DNA from: Ecdyonurus torrentis
Lineage: Eukaryota > Arthropoda > Insecta > Ephemeroptera > Heptageniidae
NCBI GenBank assembly: GCA_949318235.1
Contig: OX439132.1
Location: forward strand, 27,948,243 to 28,012,242
DNA length: 64,000 nucleotides
Direction: 5' to 3'
How positions within the stretch are numbered: position 1 is the stretch's first letter; each line of letters starts with the position of its first letter. A program made the position numbers and the translations under genes. The notes beneath the pieces were generated by a model. It searched no databases. It saw only the letters and a program-made list of their open reading frames with translations, and was not told the origin of the DNA. Shown here one piece after another: positions 1-20,568 of this stretch.

Positions 1-7849
<7,849 letters not shown>

Positions 7850-7861
7850 GACGTATCTCTA

Positions 7862-7867
7862 AATAAA
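7862..7867 (+). terminator. Poly(A) signal of arylsulfatase gene 1
   Basis: AATAAA 13 nt after the TGA stop. It is close but well placed if the 3' UTR is short; no other AATAAA was chosen. Confidence 0.5.
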
Positions 7868-7980
7868 ACTATTATTTATTAAAAGTAAAAAAAAAAAAAT
7901 GTGAAATTGCATTTACAAGTTTTTAAGAATCTCATTTGGGTATATAAAAAAACACTTAAACTTGAAAAATATTTACTAAT

Positions 7981-8100
7981 GGCCTGTTCACACGGTGCAA
8001 TAATGAATACTTAAAATTTTTGATAGTTTTGTATTGAAACTCTGTCAAATTTTATTTTTATTTCATATATTAAAAATATTTCACTGTGTGAACACGCCTA
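7981..8100. mobile_element. Small TIR element (MITE), about 120 bp
   Basis: The left end carries GCCTGTTCACACGGTG and the right end reads, on the other strand, AGGCGTGTTCACACAGTG. This makes an imperfect inverted repeat around an AT-rich core, 130 bp after the gene 1 stop. Similar sequence (CCGTGTGAACATGCGC) near 62240-62262 may be an end of a relative. Superfamily not determined. Confidence 0.5.
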
Positions 8101-8550
8101 TCCACATATATGACAAATAATGAACGGCAAAATTCTCACTGATAAAAAACTCTACCATTATATTTCCTAAAATTATTGACATTATATTTTATTTCACTAT
8201 ATTTGTCCAAACTCCCAGATATCATACACTTGTTCTTCGGTTCTAATAGCAAGTGCCAGGGATCTAATGTTTTCAAATTTAGAGAAGAATCTATTATCGC
8301 AGCAGAGCATTACTAAATTGCTTTATAATTGTAGGTATAGTACCTTTTTATGTGTTATTATCAAATAAATTATATTTAATAATAAAATATGAACAACAAT
8401 TTATTTGCCTGCAACCAAACCAACTGTAGAGCTATTGCTATAAGGGTAAAAAAATGACGTATTTTGTATCACATACCTACTGCATAGGGATGTCAAAGTT
8501 TGATATAGCGTCATTGCTTTTTACAACTCAAACTGCCGTATAGACGTTGT

Positions 8551-8907
8551 TAATAAGCAAGAACAAAAAAATCAAAGGGTAATTTTACTGCATTTTCTAA
8601 AAGAGGACATTGTCCTGAATCGATAGATATGCGAATTTGTATTTTTTTATTTCATTCAGTATTTTTGTATAATTTTTTTAAACCGCCAAATGACGTCACG
8701 AGTGGCACCTTTTTCCTGTGCCCACATGCATAAGTTGACTCCCGTGACGTCATTTTTTTATTTTCAAAAATTAATTAAAAATACACAATACTGAATTAAC
8801 TTAAGTTAAAAATTTGCATATCAATCGATTCAAGACGATATCCTCTTATAATATGAAACAAAATTACCCACAAAAATTAATTTTTTTTTCTTTAGTCTTC
8901 CTCATTT
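8551..8907. mobile_element. MITE family I, copy A (TGACGTCA-carrying)
   Basis: One of three related elements in the arylsulfatase cluster (others at 9953-10322 and 15888-16207). Shared landmarks in order: AGAGGACATTGTCCTGAATC and a cgATAGATATGCgaat block near the left end, TGACGTCAC followed by GGCACCTTTTTCC and CCCACATGCATAA in the middle, the inverted block TCGATT.AAGACGATATCCTCTT on the right, then TTTAGTCTTCCTCATT. The outermost ends are degenerate, so limits are approximate. Confidence 0.7.
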
Positions 8908-9316
8908 GAAATACAATAACTTTTTCATATGGTTAATAATTTGGATGCATTGATAATTGGTCATAAATTACGACAGAAATATATATATTTTTGCATATTA
9001 TATATTTTTTTTACCATTATTATCTAAACATTCATAATGTAGATAATATATTGTTATATTTCGTTTCAATGTTATACTGTATGCTGAAATTAATTCTAAA
9101 ATAAATTTGTATTTTATCATATCACAATTACAGATTTTATGCATACAAAAAATAGAATACAACGTACACTCGCACAATCAAGTTATATTCTTACACTAAT
9201 ATTTGTAATGAAAGAATATTTTGATGGCCCACATACGCTAACCCCACTGGAGGTCATGCTCACACATACAAAAACATCGTACAGAATTGCTATCACAGTG
9301 ACGTGAAGATAGTGAG

Positions 9317-9865
9317 ATGCTGCAATCAGTCTGTTCCTTGTTGCTCTCTCTCTTCATATTCACAGGGAAGTCAGGTGATGCTCAGTTGCGACCTAACATC
9401 GTCTTCATCCTTGCTGATGATCTGGTAATTATGCGGCTGCAAATAACTGAAAATATACTATAATAGTTTTAAGACAGAACATTTTTGTAGTGGACAAAAA
9501 TATATACGTAATAGTTATGCTAACTCAATATCAGCATTGCTTATTCGTAACAGAATCATGTCAACAATTATCAATAATAATTATGCTGCATGCTGCACAT
9601 AACATAAAAAAATTTAACAGGAAAATTTATTTATAATCCTTGAATAGCAACTTTTATGTTATGTGACAGTATTAAGTAATCATAGAATTTTAAATAAGAT
9701 TTGAAAATTTAATTATAATTTGTTTTAAAACAAGGTTTTGAATTATTTGAGTTTTCATTAAAAAATAATAACAACAACAGGTCGATCCTTTCCGACTTTC
9801 AGCATAATATCATTATTATATCGCATATTTTATTGTAATATTTTCTATGTATATATATATTATAA

Positions 9866-9896
<31 letters not shown>

Positions 9897-12351
9897 TAAT
9901 AACAAAAATATTCTAAATTGATTAATAAGTAATAGTTATAGTAATTTCTAAAACGACGAAGCCTGAAAAAAAAATAATAATAATAAAAATGGGGTAATTT
10001 TATTGCATATTCCAAAAGAGGACATCGTTCCTGAATCGATAGATATGTGAATTTCTAAATTTTCAGTTTATGAAGTATTTTTAATTAATATTTGAAAGAT
10101 GCAAAATGACGTCACGGTCGGCACCTTTTTCCTATGCCCACATGCATAAATGCCGACAGTTATGTCATTTTTTAAATTCCAAAAGTAATGAGAAATACTT
10201 AATAAGCTCAAAAATTAGAAATTTGCATATCTATCGATTCAGGACAACATCATCTTTTAGAATATGTAATAAAATTACAACCCTATATTTTTTTTTTTTT
10301 TTTTTTTTGGTCTTCCTTATTACATCAATTTAACCTTGACATCGCAGGGCTGGAATGACGTAGGGTTCACAGGACGCTCAGATTTACAAACTCCCAATAT
10401 CGACGCACTTGCATACAACAGTCGAATCCTAACGCAACATTATGCATCTCCTACTTGCACGCCGTCACGAGCCGCTCTGCTCACTGGCAAATACGCCATC
10501 AGAACAGGTATGGTGGGATCTGAATTAATTCTGTAAAGTGACAATTAAATTTGAATGCCATACAATATGAAACGGTAAAAAAATTGATAGCTGAAATTAG
10601 CCGAGTATATAGATAGAGAAAAAAATAATTTTACGATTAATTTTTTTTTACTCGTACGAGCTTCAAAAGTTTTTATTTTTCTTGAAGTTCATAGGCTGTT
10701 AATTACTAAAATATCAACGAATATATGATATCTAATTTAATAATATAAACAAACTTTAGCTTTTTTTTAATGATTTATTTTTACAAATAATAACAATAAA
10801 AGACTATCTGAATATCTTTTAAATTTCCATTTTAAATATGAGACGCCGTACAAAAAGAAGCTTTAGTGGAGAAATTATTAAAAAATAATATAATAATAAA
10901 AAAGTTTGCGAGTGAGTAATCCTCCATAATGAGAAACACAAAATTATTATAATGATAATTTTTAGGCATGCAGGGCTTCCCAATTTTGGCTGGTGAGCCC
11001 CGGGGAGTACCTTTGGAGCACCTCATGCTACCTCAGCATCTCAAACAATTGGGTTACCGCACGCACCTCGTGGGCAAGTGGCACCTCGGTTACCACGAGT
11101 GGAAGTTCACGCCAACCGAAAGAGGATTTGACTCTCATTTCGGATACTTCAATGGATATATTGACTATTTTGATCACCACATAACAAATTTTAGGGTAAA
11201 AATACTGAAATGTAAATTTAAATAATAATTGGTGTCAATACATTTTTACTTGGGGGAAATTGCATGGGATAATATATTGTATATCTAAAGAAATATAGAA
11301 AATGTAAATTCTTTATAGAGAAGTATTCTGGTTGTTATTTCAAATATAATTGAATTACATAAATTCATTACTAATATCATAGCTGAACCAGAGTGGTTAT
11401 GACTTCTGGAGCGACAAAACTCCTCGCCCTGGGCTCAAAGGTCAATATGTAACCAATCTACTTACTGAAGAATCTGTACGTTTGATTAGAGAGGCACCAA
11501 GGAAGGAGCCTTTTTTTCTGTTCCTCTCACACCTAGCGCCACATGCTGGAAACCTTGACAATAAGTTCCAATATCTTCCTGAAGACTTAGACAAGTTCAC
11601 CTACATTCCAGATCTCAACCGCAGGAAATTTGCAGGTTAACAAATTATACTTATTGACAGTTATTGTAAATTTAAAAAGTTCACATATAGTGCATGTATT
11701 TGTAATAATCCTCAATGTGTATTTCAGCAATGGTTTGGCGCCTGGATAAATCTGTGGGCCGCGTAGTACGAGCCCTTGCAGACTCAGGACGACTTAATAA
11801 CACGATGATCGTGTTTGCCAGCGACAACGGTGCACAAAGTGTCTCACGCTGGACGAACGGCGGCTCTAACTTTCCACTTAGAGGTGTAAGCTTATTTCTT
11901 TAAGGAAAGGTTAAATAGCTTTTACAAATATATAGAAGATAAATACATAACGTATAACTGCACAACAACACAAATAAATACATTTAAGCAATAATATAAT
12001 AACTAAGCAATAATAAAATAATTAACTTAGCATAATACTGTGATATATTATTTGTTTATATACTCTCTGTCATATTTAACTTTTTTTTTTTTTTATTAAT
12101 AAAAAATAAAATACATACATAAGTCCCACCAAGACAATGAAGTCTTATTGGTGGGTGCTTAATCAACATAATATAAAAGTGTTAGTAAGCACAAAAAAAA
12201 AAATAATAATAATTAAACAAAGTAAGCTCATTTCCTTTTTTTAATTTTTTTTTTTTAAAGACTTATATAATTATGTAATATTATAAAAGTAATCAACAAA
12301 TTAAAGTAAGTAAAGAACAGATTTTGCATGATTATATTTAGGGAACTATAT

Positions 12352-12425
<74 letters not shown>

Positions 12426-15400
12426 ACTAACACTCATCATGATGCTTATTATGTCCTTACTTATTTGCCTGCAGACGAAGCTAACAGTGTTCGAGGGTGG
12501 CGTTCGCACCGTGGCTTGCGTATGGAGTCCTCATTTTACAGAGACTCAAAATAATGGTGAGACTCGTTTAGCTTAATGTGAATTTCGAATAATTTTTTAG
12601 AAATGTCCTTCAATTGTTTCAGGTGTATTTGAAGATTTATTTCACATGGCTGACTGGATGCCTACACTCTACGAAGCAGCAGGTAGGAGAAAATAATTAT
12701 TTTAGAAAAAAATTATAATAATAACAAATGAACTTTAAAAAATTGAATTTTGTTTGCATTATTTACATATTTAATATTTTATTTAAAAAATTAATTTCTT
12801 GCCTTTACGTATCTAGAACGCAAGTTATATATTTGAAGCTCCAGTAATATTTGTGACATATATTATATTATTTAAGATAAAAGATGTCATTAGAGAGAGA
12901 GAGAGAGAGGATATTTGTGAATTTCATTTTCAAATTAAATCCTAGATTTTTTTTTCAAGTAAAGAATATTTTTTTTAATTAATATAATTGTTTATTATCT
13001 AATAATAACAATGATGATAAATAACCATTTTTGAGCGTAATCAGGAATGCAAATCTCTTAATTTAACCCAACTGATGTACTGTACTGAGTCATTCAGTAA
13101 AATGGATACAAGAAATGTAAATAATTTTTATAGAGTATTAATTATATACAAAACCACACGCTGGATATTTGCATAATCTTTCGTGTGCCTCGCCTGCTAG
13201 GTGGCAGTTTACGTTCTCTGAGCGGTCTTGACGGCGTGAGTCAATGGCGTCGTCTGCAAGGAGCAAGTGACGAGGAGCCAGCACGAGCCGAGCTACTCAT
13301 CAACATTGACGAGAAGACGTCACAGCGAGCGCTCAGGCACCGCAACTGGAAAATACTCACTCAAACTGGTACAACAAAGTGAATTAAAATATGTTTATAG
13401 AAAGCAGTCTGTCTTCTCCGCACAATAATAAATACCGAAAACATAAATTAGGTAATTTATGCTGCATTTAATTCATTATAGCATAAATGATGCTGAATTA
13501 GAACAACATAAATAATGATGATCATGATGTACTGTGCATTACCATTATTTATGTTTTGTAATGTGCTATTATGAAGTACTATATAGCACAGATAATGCTG
13601 TATTGAAAAAATTGTACTGAAAATGAGCTACCATAATAATTAGGTATTTATTTTTGTCCGTGCATACAGAATCATTCCATAAATTGCAATGATAAACCTA
13701 TAATTTGTCATATCATTTAAATATTCAATGTTGTCGTTTATATTTAAAATCCCCTGTTGTGGTGATAAAGTTATATATATAGTGTGATATAAAAAAACTA
13801 TATACATAATGGTAATTCAAATTAAATACACATACTTATGTATATAAATATTTTTCATAACAGTCCCGTTTTTAACACAATTTACACTGCATGATTACAA
13901 TTCTCTATGAATCTCCTAGCAAAAAATAGAGTATATTATTACGCAAATTGTACTTATAAGCTCTGTGATTTATATATCATACGCGTACATTCTCAAATGT
14001 AATTGAATTTTCATGTTACAGGTTACTATTTCGAGGGTTCTTCATATTCGGGGTATTATGGTGACTTCTCAATAGCAAACATGACCTATAACGTGAATGC
14101 GGTGATCAATTCGGAGGTCAGTGAGGCTTTGAGGTCATGTGGCTTCAAGACAAAAGAAGAGCACGAGGTCCTCGCACTGCGCGATATCACAACTGTAACC
14201 TGTCAAAATGTAAGTGACAATAATTAATAAGCCATTAAAAAATAAATAACAAATAATAATGACGTGAAAATAAAATTTTCTGTGAAAATTATACTGACCC
14301 AAGACATTTGATAATTTTCAGTACCGTATATAGATGAGGAGAAATTAAAAATTTCTTACAGGTTGGGCTTTTTTCCTCCGTTTTTTCTTTTTCCTTGTTT
14401 TTTTTTTTTTTTTTTCTTTTCTTTTTTCTTTAATTAAAAAATATGTTTATAATTTCACAACGATAAAGATTTTAAAAAAAGTTTCTTAATTAAGTGTTAC
14501 GATCATGAAAATACGCTGTTTAAACTGCATGCGTAAGGTATTTCTATAGATAGGTAATCCAAAGAGAATATCGTTATTCAATTTTCTGTTGCCTTTCAAT
14601 TTATTTTATCCTGGAAGTTATATTTTGTTGCCCATTTGATCAATGTAATTTTGACCCGCAATACACGTCTCCAGCTAACCACTACTTTTCAGCGGGAATA
14701 TCCTCTCTGGATTACATGAGTTATCTACTTACATTATGCATGCGTACAAAAACGTCTACAAATGTAATGGACAATAATGGCCCATGGAGAAAGTTTAGTA
14801 ATATAGAATTATGTACCAAAAGTTCAAACAAATATAATTATTTAAAATTTAATTAAATTACTTCATTCTTGGGCTTGCAAAAAATACTACCTATTGAGAT
14901 TTTATCAGACAAATTAAAATAGAAGATTATTAAATGAAGCTGTTTAAATCATAACATATTTGTGGTTTTTAAGATAAAGTAAACAAAAAAATTACCTTAA
15001 TTTCACGAAATTTAAATATCTCCGAAAAAGGAAGCTGTTTCAGTCATATATTTTTGTGATTTTCAAGATAAAGTAAGCAAAGACGTTACCTTAATTTCTT
15101 GAAAACCAAATATCTCCGAATCTTGAAGTATAATCTCCAGACTTGCAATGATTAAAATTTACAGAACAGAGAGTATAAACTTAAATTTATGAGTCTCAGA
15201 CGATGACGATAAACAATCTAGCGCAAATTTTATTACCACTAAAGATAACGCGTGTCACGCGTAATTCAATTCAGAAATTAAGTGCACCAATTTATTTTAA
15301 CAATCTTAATGGTTAATATTAATTTGTCACCAGACGACAATAATGCAATTAATTTTATTTTGTTATTGAACTGAGAGGGATTAGTTAAATAGGTTAATTT

Positions 15401-16440
15401 GTCTGGTAATTTTGTTCAATGTTGAACTTAAAATTGTTATCAATAATGTTGTATTTTTTTATAAAACTTTTAGTAACAAAAACCACACGTGTATATTTTA
15501 ATCCACGTGACATTTTAACGCTTCACTTAAAAATTGGAATATTTTTTATTTATGAATTTTTCTTATGAATATGTTTTTCTATGGCAAAAAAGGGTCATAT
15601 TTTGGGTCTAAAAGCACCAAAACCACGTTCTCTATATAATAAACTGATGCAATATTTCAGAACTCCATTTCATTGCCTTGTTTCTCTGAAGAAGCTCTCT
15701 GTTTATTTGATCTTGATGTTGACCCCTGTGAGGACAACAATTTGGCTTCTTTAAGACCTGATGTGCTGGCGTTATTACAAGCTAAACTCGAAACTTACGA
15801 GTCTATGCTTACACCTCAGGTAAATAATTTGTTTCATAATTAGTATTATTAGATCAAATTTTAGAGCCCACAATCAAATGTCACAATAAAGGAAGTCTAA
15901 AAATTTTATTCTAAAAGAGAACATTGTCTAGAATCGATAGGTATGCAAGTTTCTAAATTTTAAGTTCATTTAGTATTTACAATTAATTTTTGAAAGTTGC
16001 GAAATGACGTCACGGGTGGCACCTTTTTCCTATGCCCACATGCATAAGTTCACGCTTTTGACGACATTGTTCGATTATCAAAAAAATTAATTAAAAATAT
16101 TTATAATGAACTCATAAATTAGAAATTCGCGTATGAATCAATTTAGGATGATGTCCTCTTTTATACAATATGATATAAACCTCTAAAAAATTTAGTCTTC
16201 CTCCTTTCTGTCTTTAAATATGTGTACAAATACTATTAAAAGAGTCTTCAAAATTTGAAAAGAAACTGTGAAAAAATAAAATTAATATAAAAACTATATT
16301 ATTTTCAATTTGAAAAGTAATTAAGGCTTAAATTAATGTTAAAAATTTACACATTTTAGTTGTCAACTGATGCTGACCCTTTATCATTCCCTGACCTTCA
16401 CAATGGTACTTGGTGTCCATGGATAGATATACCTCAATAA
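9317..16440 (+). CDS. Arylsulfatase B-like gene 2 (complete, 11 coding exons, 548 aa)
   Basis: Exons 9317-9424, 10348-10507, 10966-11195, 11383-11635, 11728-11885, 12475-12556, 12623-12682, 13201-13368, 14022-14209, 15661-15819, 16360-16440 (stop TAA). The sum is 1647 nt, in frame. The start ATG opens a signal peptide (hydrophobic residues 5-16), so the product enters the secretory path, and the deduced length is close to human ARSB (533 aa). Catalytic parts: Asp34-Asp35 (LADDLGWND), the sulfatase signature with Cys73 (CTPSR, Cys converted to formylglycine), Lys127 and His129 (GKWHLGYH), His220 (LAPHAGN), Asp283-Asn284 (SDNGAQ), Lys305 before FEGGVRT. All expected residues are present. It ends WCPWIDIPQ with no extra tail, unlike both neighbours, so a soluble lysosomal or secreted enzyme is likely. 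Exon 13201-13368 looks converted with gene 1. Exact substrate is inferred from the family only. Confidence 0.95.
9953..10322. mobile_element. MITE family I, copy B, abutting exon 2 of arylsulfatase gene 2
   Basis: Same landmarks as copy A (GAGGACATCGTTCCTGAATC, TGACGTCAC, GGCACCTTTTTCC, CCCACATGCATAA, right inverted block, T run, GGTCTTCCTTATT). Its right end lies about 25 bp before the exon starting at 10348, so the element's T-rich end forms the upstream part of that intron's 3' splice region. Confidence 0.7.
12124..12154. repeat. Short hairpin (CCCACCAAGAC / GTCTTATTGGTGGG)
   Basis: Imperfect inverted repeat around a 6-nt loop within the gene 2 intron 11886-12474. Probably the remnant end of a mobile element; no function assigned. 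Confidence 0.4.
12352..12423. repeat. (AT)n microsatellite
   Basis: About 35 AT units, 50 bp before the exon at 12475. Confidence 0.95.
15888..16207. mobile_element. MITE family I, copy C
   Basis: Third copy, in the last intron of arylsulfatase gene 2. It shows GAACATTGTCTAGAATCGAT, TGACGTCACGGGTGGCACC, CCCACATGCATAAG, ATGATGTCCTCTT and TTTAGTCTTCCTC in the same order as copies A and B. The left end GGAAGTCTAAA mirrors the right end TTTAGTCTTCC. Confidence 0.7.
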
Positions 16441-16816
16441 GTTAAGGACTAAAATATATTGACTGCAGTTTTAATCAGATATGAGTTGCATCCTTGCAGT
16501 TCAATGTCAGATGCAACGTCGGGCGTGTGTCATTCAACTGTTTACCCAACTAATATACCCTATAAAAATGCGATAATGCCATAAACCTTGCGATAATGCC
16601 TTTTTAATTATCATTTTGAGCAATTCATTGTTTGTGACTTTGACTGTTATGTTTGTAAAATTGTCTTGCTTAATTATATATTATTATATCGCACAATATT
16701 TAATGCACAACAATGAGATTACTTAGTTTGTTATAATAATATCATATAAATAATCCTAAAGTAGCCTCTGTTTGTGTTTTTTAATGTAATATCAGTAATA
16801 TATTTCATTAGAAATC

Positions 16817-16822
16817 AATAAA
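16817..16822 (+). terminator. Candidate poly(A) signal of arylsulfatase gene 2
   Basis: AATAAA (within AATCAATAAACATT) 377 nt after the stop. Another AATAAA occurs about 25 nt further on. Confidence 0.4.
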
Positions 16823-17626
16823 CATTGTAACATTAGAACAATAAACCTATTATAACAACACAAAAATAATTTTGTTACGGGAGCATTATATATTACGACA
16901 AATTTGTTAAGTATATAGTAGACTACTGAAAAATGATTAATAAAATTGTTGAAAAAACAAACAGTAAAAGTATTACAGTTGACTTTTACAATACTACTGT
17001 TTTGTGTCCTATTAAATTGACACTTTATTCGTAAATTAAGTAGAAAAGGTAATAAAAATCTTATAAACTGAAATGTGCAAAGTAAAACCCAAATTTATAG
17101 TTATTTATTTAATATATATTAATGTCTTTTCAAATGTAACTTATATGTGTATACTGTATAAAAGATTGAAAGATTTGCGATGATTTCTTAAAAATTTATA
17201 ATAATATCCGAAGTCTTATCTTTTGAAATTTTCTTTGAATTTGTTCATCTTTTATATTATTTCAATAAAATAGTTCAATTGAAAACGCGGCACTTTTACC
17301 AATGAACTTTATAATCTGCAATTAAAAAACATGAAATATAATAATAATAATAATAATAATTTGAAGCAAAAGTTTTATTATTACAAATCGATAATTCTTT
17401 CTCAATATTATTAAAGTTTTTTTTATTATTATCACAACTTCTTTAAAGTGCAATATTTTTTATTGTATTTACTTTATATTGCTTGAAAAAAAAGAGAAGT
17501 TATAATAATGTAGCAATAATTTATTTTATTATGTGCGATGAATAGGACGCTTATCATATAATTAGGGCCTACACCCAACTAAATAAAAAGTGCGATCTCC
17601 TTGCGGCAAACCTACAGTTTAACAGA

Positions 17627-19525
17627 ATGATTCGTGTCGAGTTGGTTTGCGCTCTTTTTGCGCTCCTTTTTGCAAAAAACGATGCGCAAATTCATAATAG
17701 ACCTCATATTATTTTTATTTTAGCTGATGATATGGTAAGTTTTTATTTCTTTAAAATATTTATTAAATTTAAGTTTTTATTTTTAAGGTGATACATATAT
17801 TTTTATCATTTGTTTAAAGGTTAATAGAATCCTATATATAATAAACTTTTTTTTTTTTAGAGATGTGATCTTAATTAAAAAAGCATGCTGATTTACTTTT
17901 CAAGTTTTTGTTTGTTTTGTTTTGTTTGTACAAGACAGTAAGCACTGCATGTATCAACGAGATTTAATATTTGATTGTGTATTATGACGTGCTTCTTATT
18001 TCAAGCAAATATAAGGCAGTTGCTCTTTTATAGTTTAGATCTATGACAATGCTTAACTCTTTACAATTGAGCAAATAAAGGGAACAAGATATTTAAATAA
18101 TTAAGCATCAATGATGAGTCTCTTGCATGGTCTCATCTTTAGTCACATTACTTGTATTTTATTTTATATCATATATTTATTAGCATTTTCCTTCCTATTA
18201 TTTAATTACTTTAAATCATGAATTTTTTTATCATAATGATAATAATAATAATAATTCTTTATTGGGTATTAAGGATTACAAATAGTATAAGCATTAAAAA
18301 AAAATCTATCCTTAAACTTTGCGGAACCATCCTCTTAGCTTAATTTTTATATCAGAAATTTACTCCACTAATTATCAGAAAATTTTAAATGAGGGTTACT
18401 AATTACACCACTTTTACACTTATTTTCACCTTTAATTTTTTAATTAAAAAAAAAAAAAAAAAAAAAAACGCCAGCAAATTCCAAGGAATAATTGATTATA
18501 TTTTTGTGTGTATTCTCAGGGCTGGAATGACGTCGGGTTCACAGGACGGTCAGACCTTCAAACACCAAACATAGATGCTCTAGCTTACAATGGACGCATC
18601 CTCACTCAACATTACGCACTACCCTCCTGCACACCCTCGAGATCAGCTCTGCTTACTGGAAAATACCCCATTCGTGTTGGTAAGGAACACCAAGTACAGT
18701 ACATGCCCTTTCTAACTGTAAAATATATATAGAGGCCTTTCATTTTAAAGCATAAAAATACAGGATACCATATTTTCATTTCAAAGAAAAACAAACTTAC
18801 GAGGCATATATGGAGCAAAATTGGAGTATTATTATTTTTTTTATTGTACTGTATTACATAAAAAAATAATATATAAATATGATAGAAACTATAGAGATCA
18901 AATAAAAACTTAATGTCAACGTTTGTTTATTAGGCATGCAGGGTTACCCTCTGTCACCAACGGAGCCCCGGGGCATGCCCCTTGACCAGAAGCTGTTTCC
19001 TCAGTACATGAAAGACTTGGGCTACCAGACTCACTTAGTGGGCAAGTGGCACATGGGTTATCATGAATGGAGATATACGCCCACTGCACGCAAAGCCTTT
19101 GATTCTCATTTTGGATACTTGAATGGGTTCATTGGATATTATGATCATCTCATGATAGTCAGGGTCAGTAAATACAGTATATAAAACAAATACTATAAAT
19201 AAATTAAATTTGCAATATAATCAGAGGACTAATTATATTAATTTGTAGGGTCAAAGTGGTCACGACTTTTGGCACAATTCTGAGCCACTATACAACCTGA
19301 CAGGACGTTACGTGACAGATTTGTTGACGGAGCACGCAGTGCATCTGATTAACACTTCTGCACCTGGCAAAAATGCTGACCCTCTTTTCATGTATCTTGC
19401 CCATCTTGCACCTCACGCAGGCAACCCTGGCAAAGACCTCGAGTACCCTGAAGAGGACATTGCAAGGTTCTCTTACATCCCTAATGAGAGACGAAGGAAA
19501 TATGCAGGTAAGAAATTTGAAAAAT

Positions 19526-19599
<74 letters not shown>

Positions 19600-20513
19600 G
19601 AGGGTCATTCAAAAAGTTCGCGGACTACCATACAAAAATTTTAAATATCCAAAAATTAAATTTTGTAATAGAATTAGTGTTATTTTAGTAGATTGTCCCT
19701 AAATTTTCAGCTGGCTGTGTTCTTTTTTTTTAAGCTTTATAGCCGTTTCAGTAAAGGTCCGAAAAAACGCGCTATTTTACGTTTTGTAGAACTTTGCAGA
19801 ACTCTAAAATTTAGCCTAATTGCCCGATTAAAATTTTTCTTGCGTCATTTTGTTCCTTTAAAGTTAGTGCATCAATACTGTAAATATTAATTTTATATCA
19901 AAAATAAAACCCATTTAAATTGGACTCGTCCGAAAATTCATGAAAAACAACAATGTCCATTTTTTGTCAAAATGCGGCAGCCTCTTTTCAAGTTAATTTT
20001 GTGTTCATGATTTAGACTAAACATGCAAGTTACGCACACAAAACAAAAGTTTGAAATGTACTCTTTCAAATAATGTTAAAATCAAGATGTTATTTTAAAT
20101 TTGAGGTAACAATATTATGCATAATACAAAATAAGTGCAAATTTTCATGGTAACAGAAGGCTATACTTTGAAGCTTCCTTTATCACACTAAAAATTCACT
20201 TTTTTAGACTTTTAGTAGTTGAAATTAAAATATATTTTGTCCTTAATATTTGTATATAAACTGCAAATATGTATCTTTTGATGCTAAGTTTTTACAGCAC
20301 ATTAAACTTTACGACAAGTGCATTGATATGCACTATTTTTCATTTTCTAGGACCTTACTTCACTTAAAGTAGAATCCTGAAGTCATGCCGCATGCTTGAA
20401 GGCTGAAAATTTAACCCTGATCTATTGAAATGTGTCCCATAGTTGGCCAGTAGTTACTTTTTTTCTAGGTGGTACATTTATATGGTAGTCCGCGAACTTT
20501 TTGAATGACCCTC

Positions 20514-20568
<55 letters not shown>

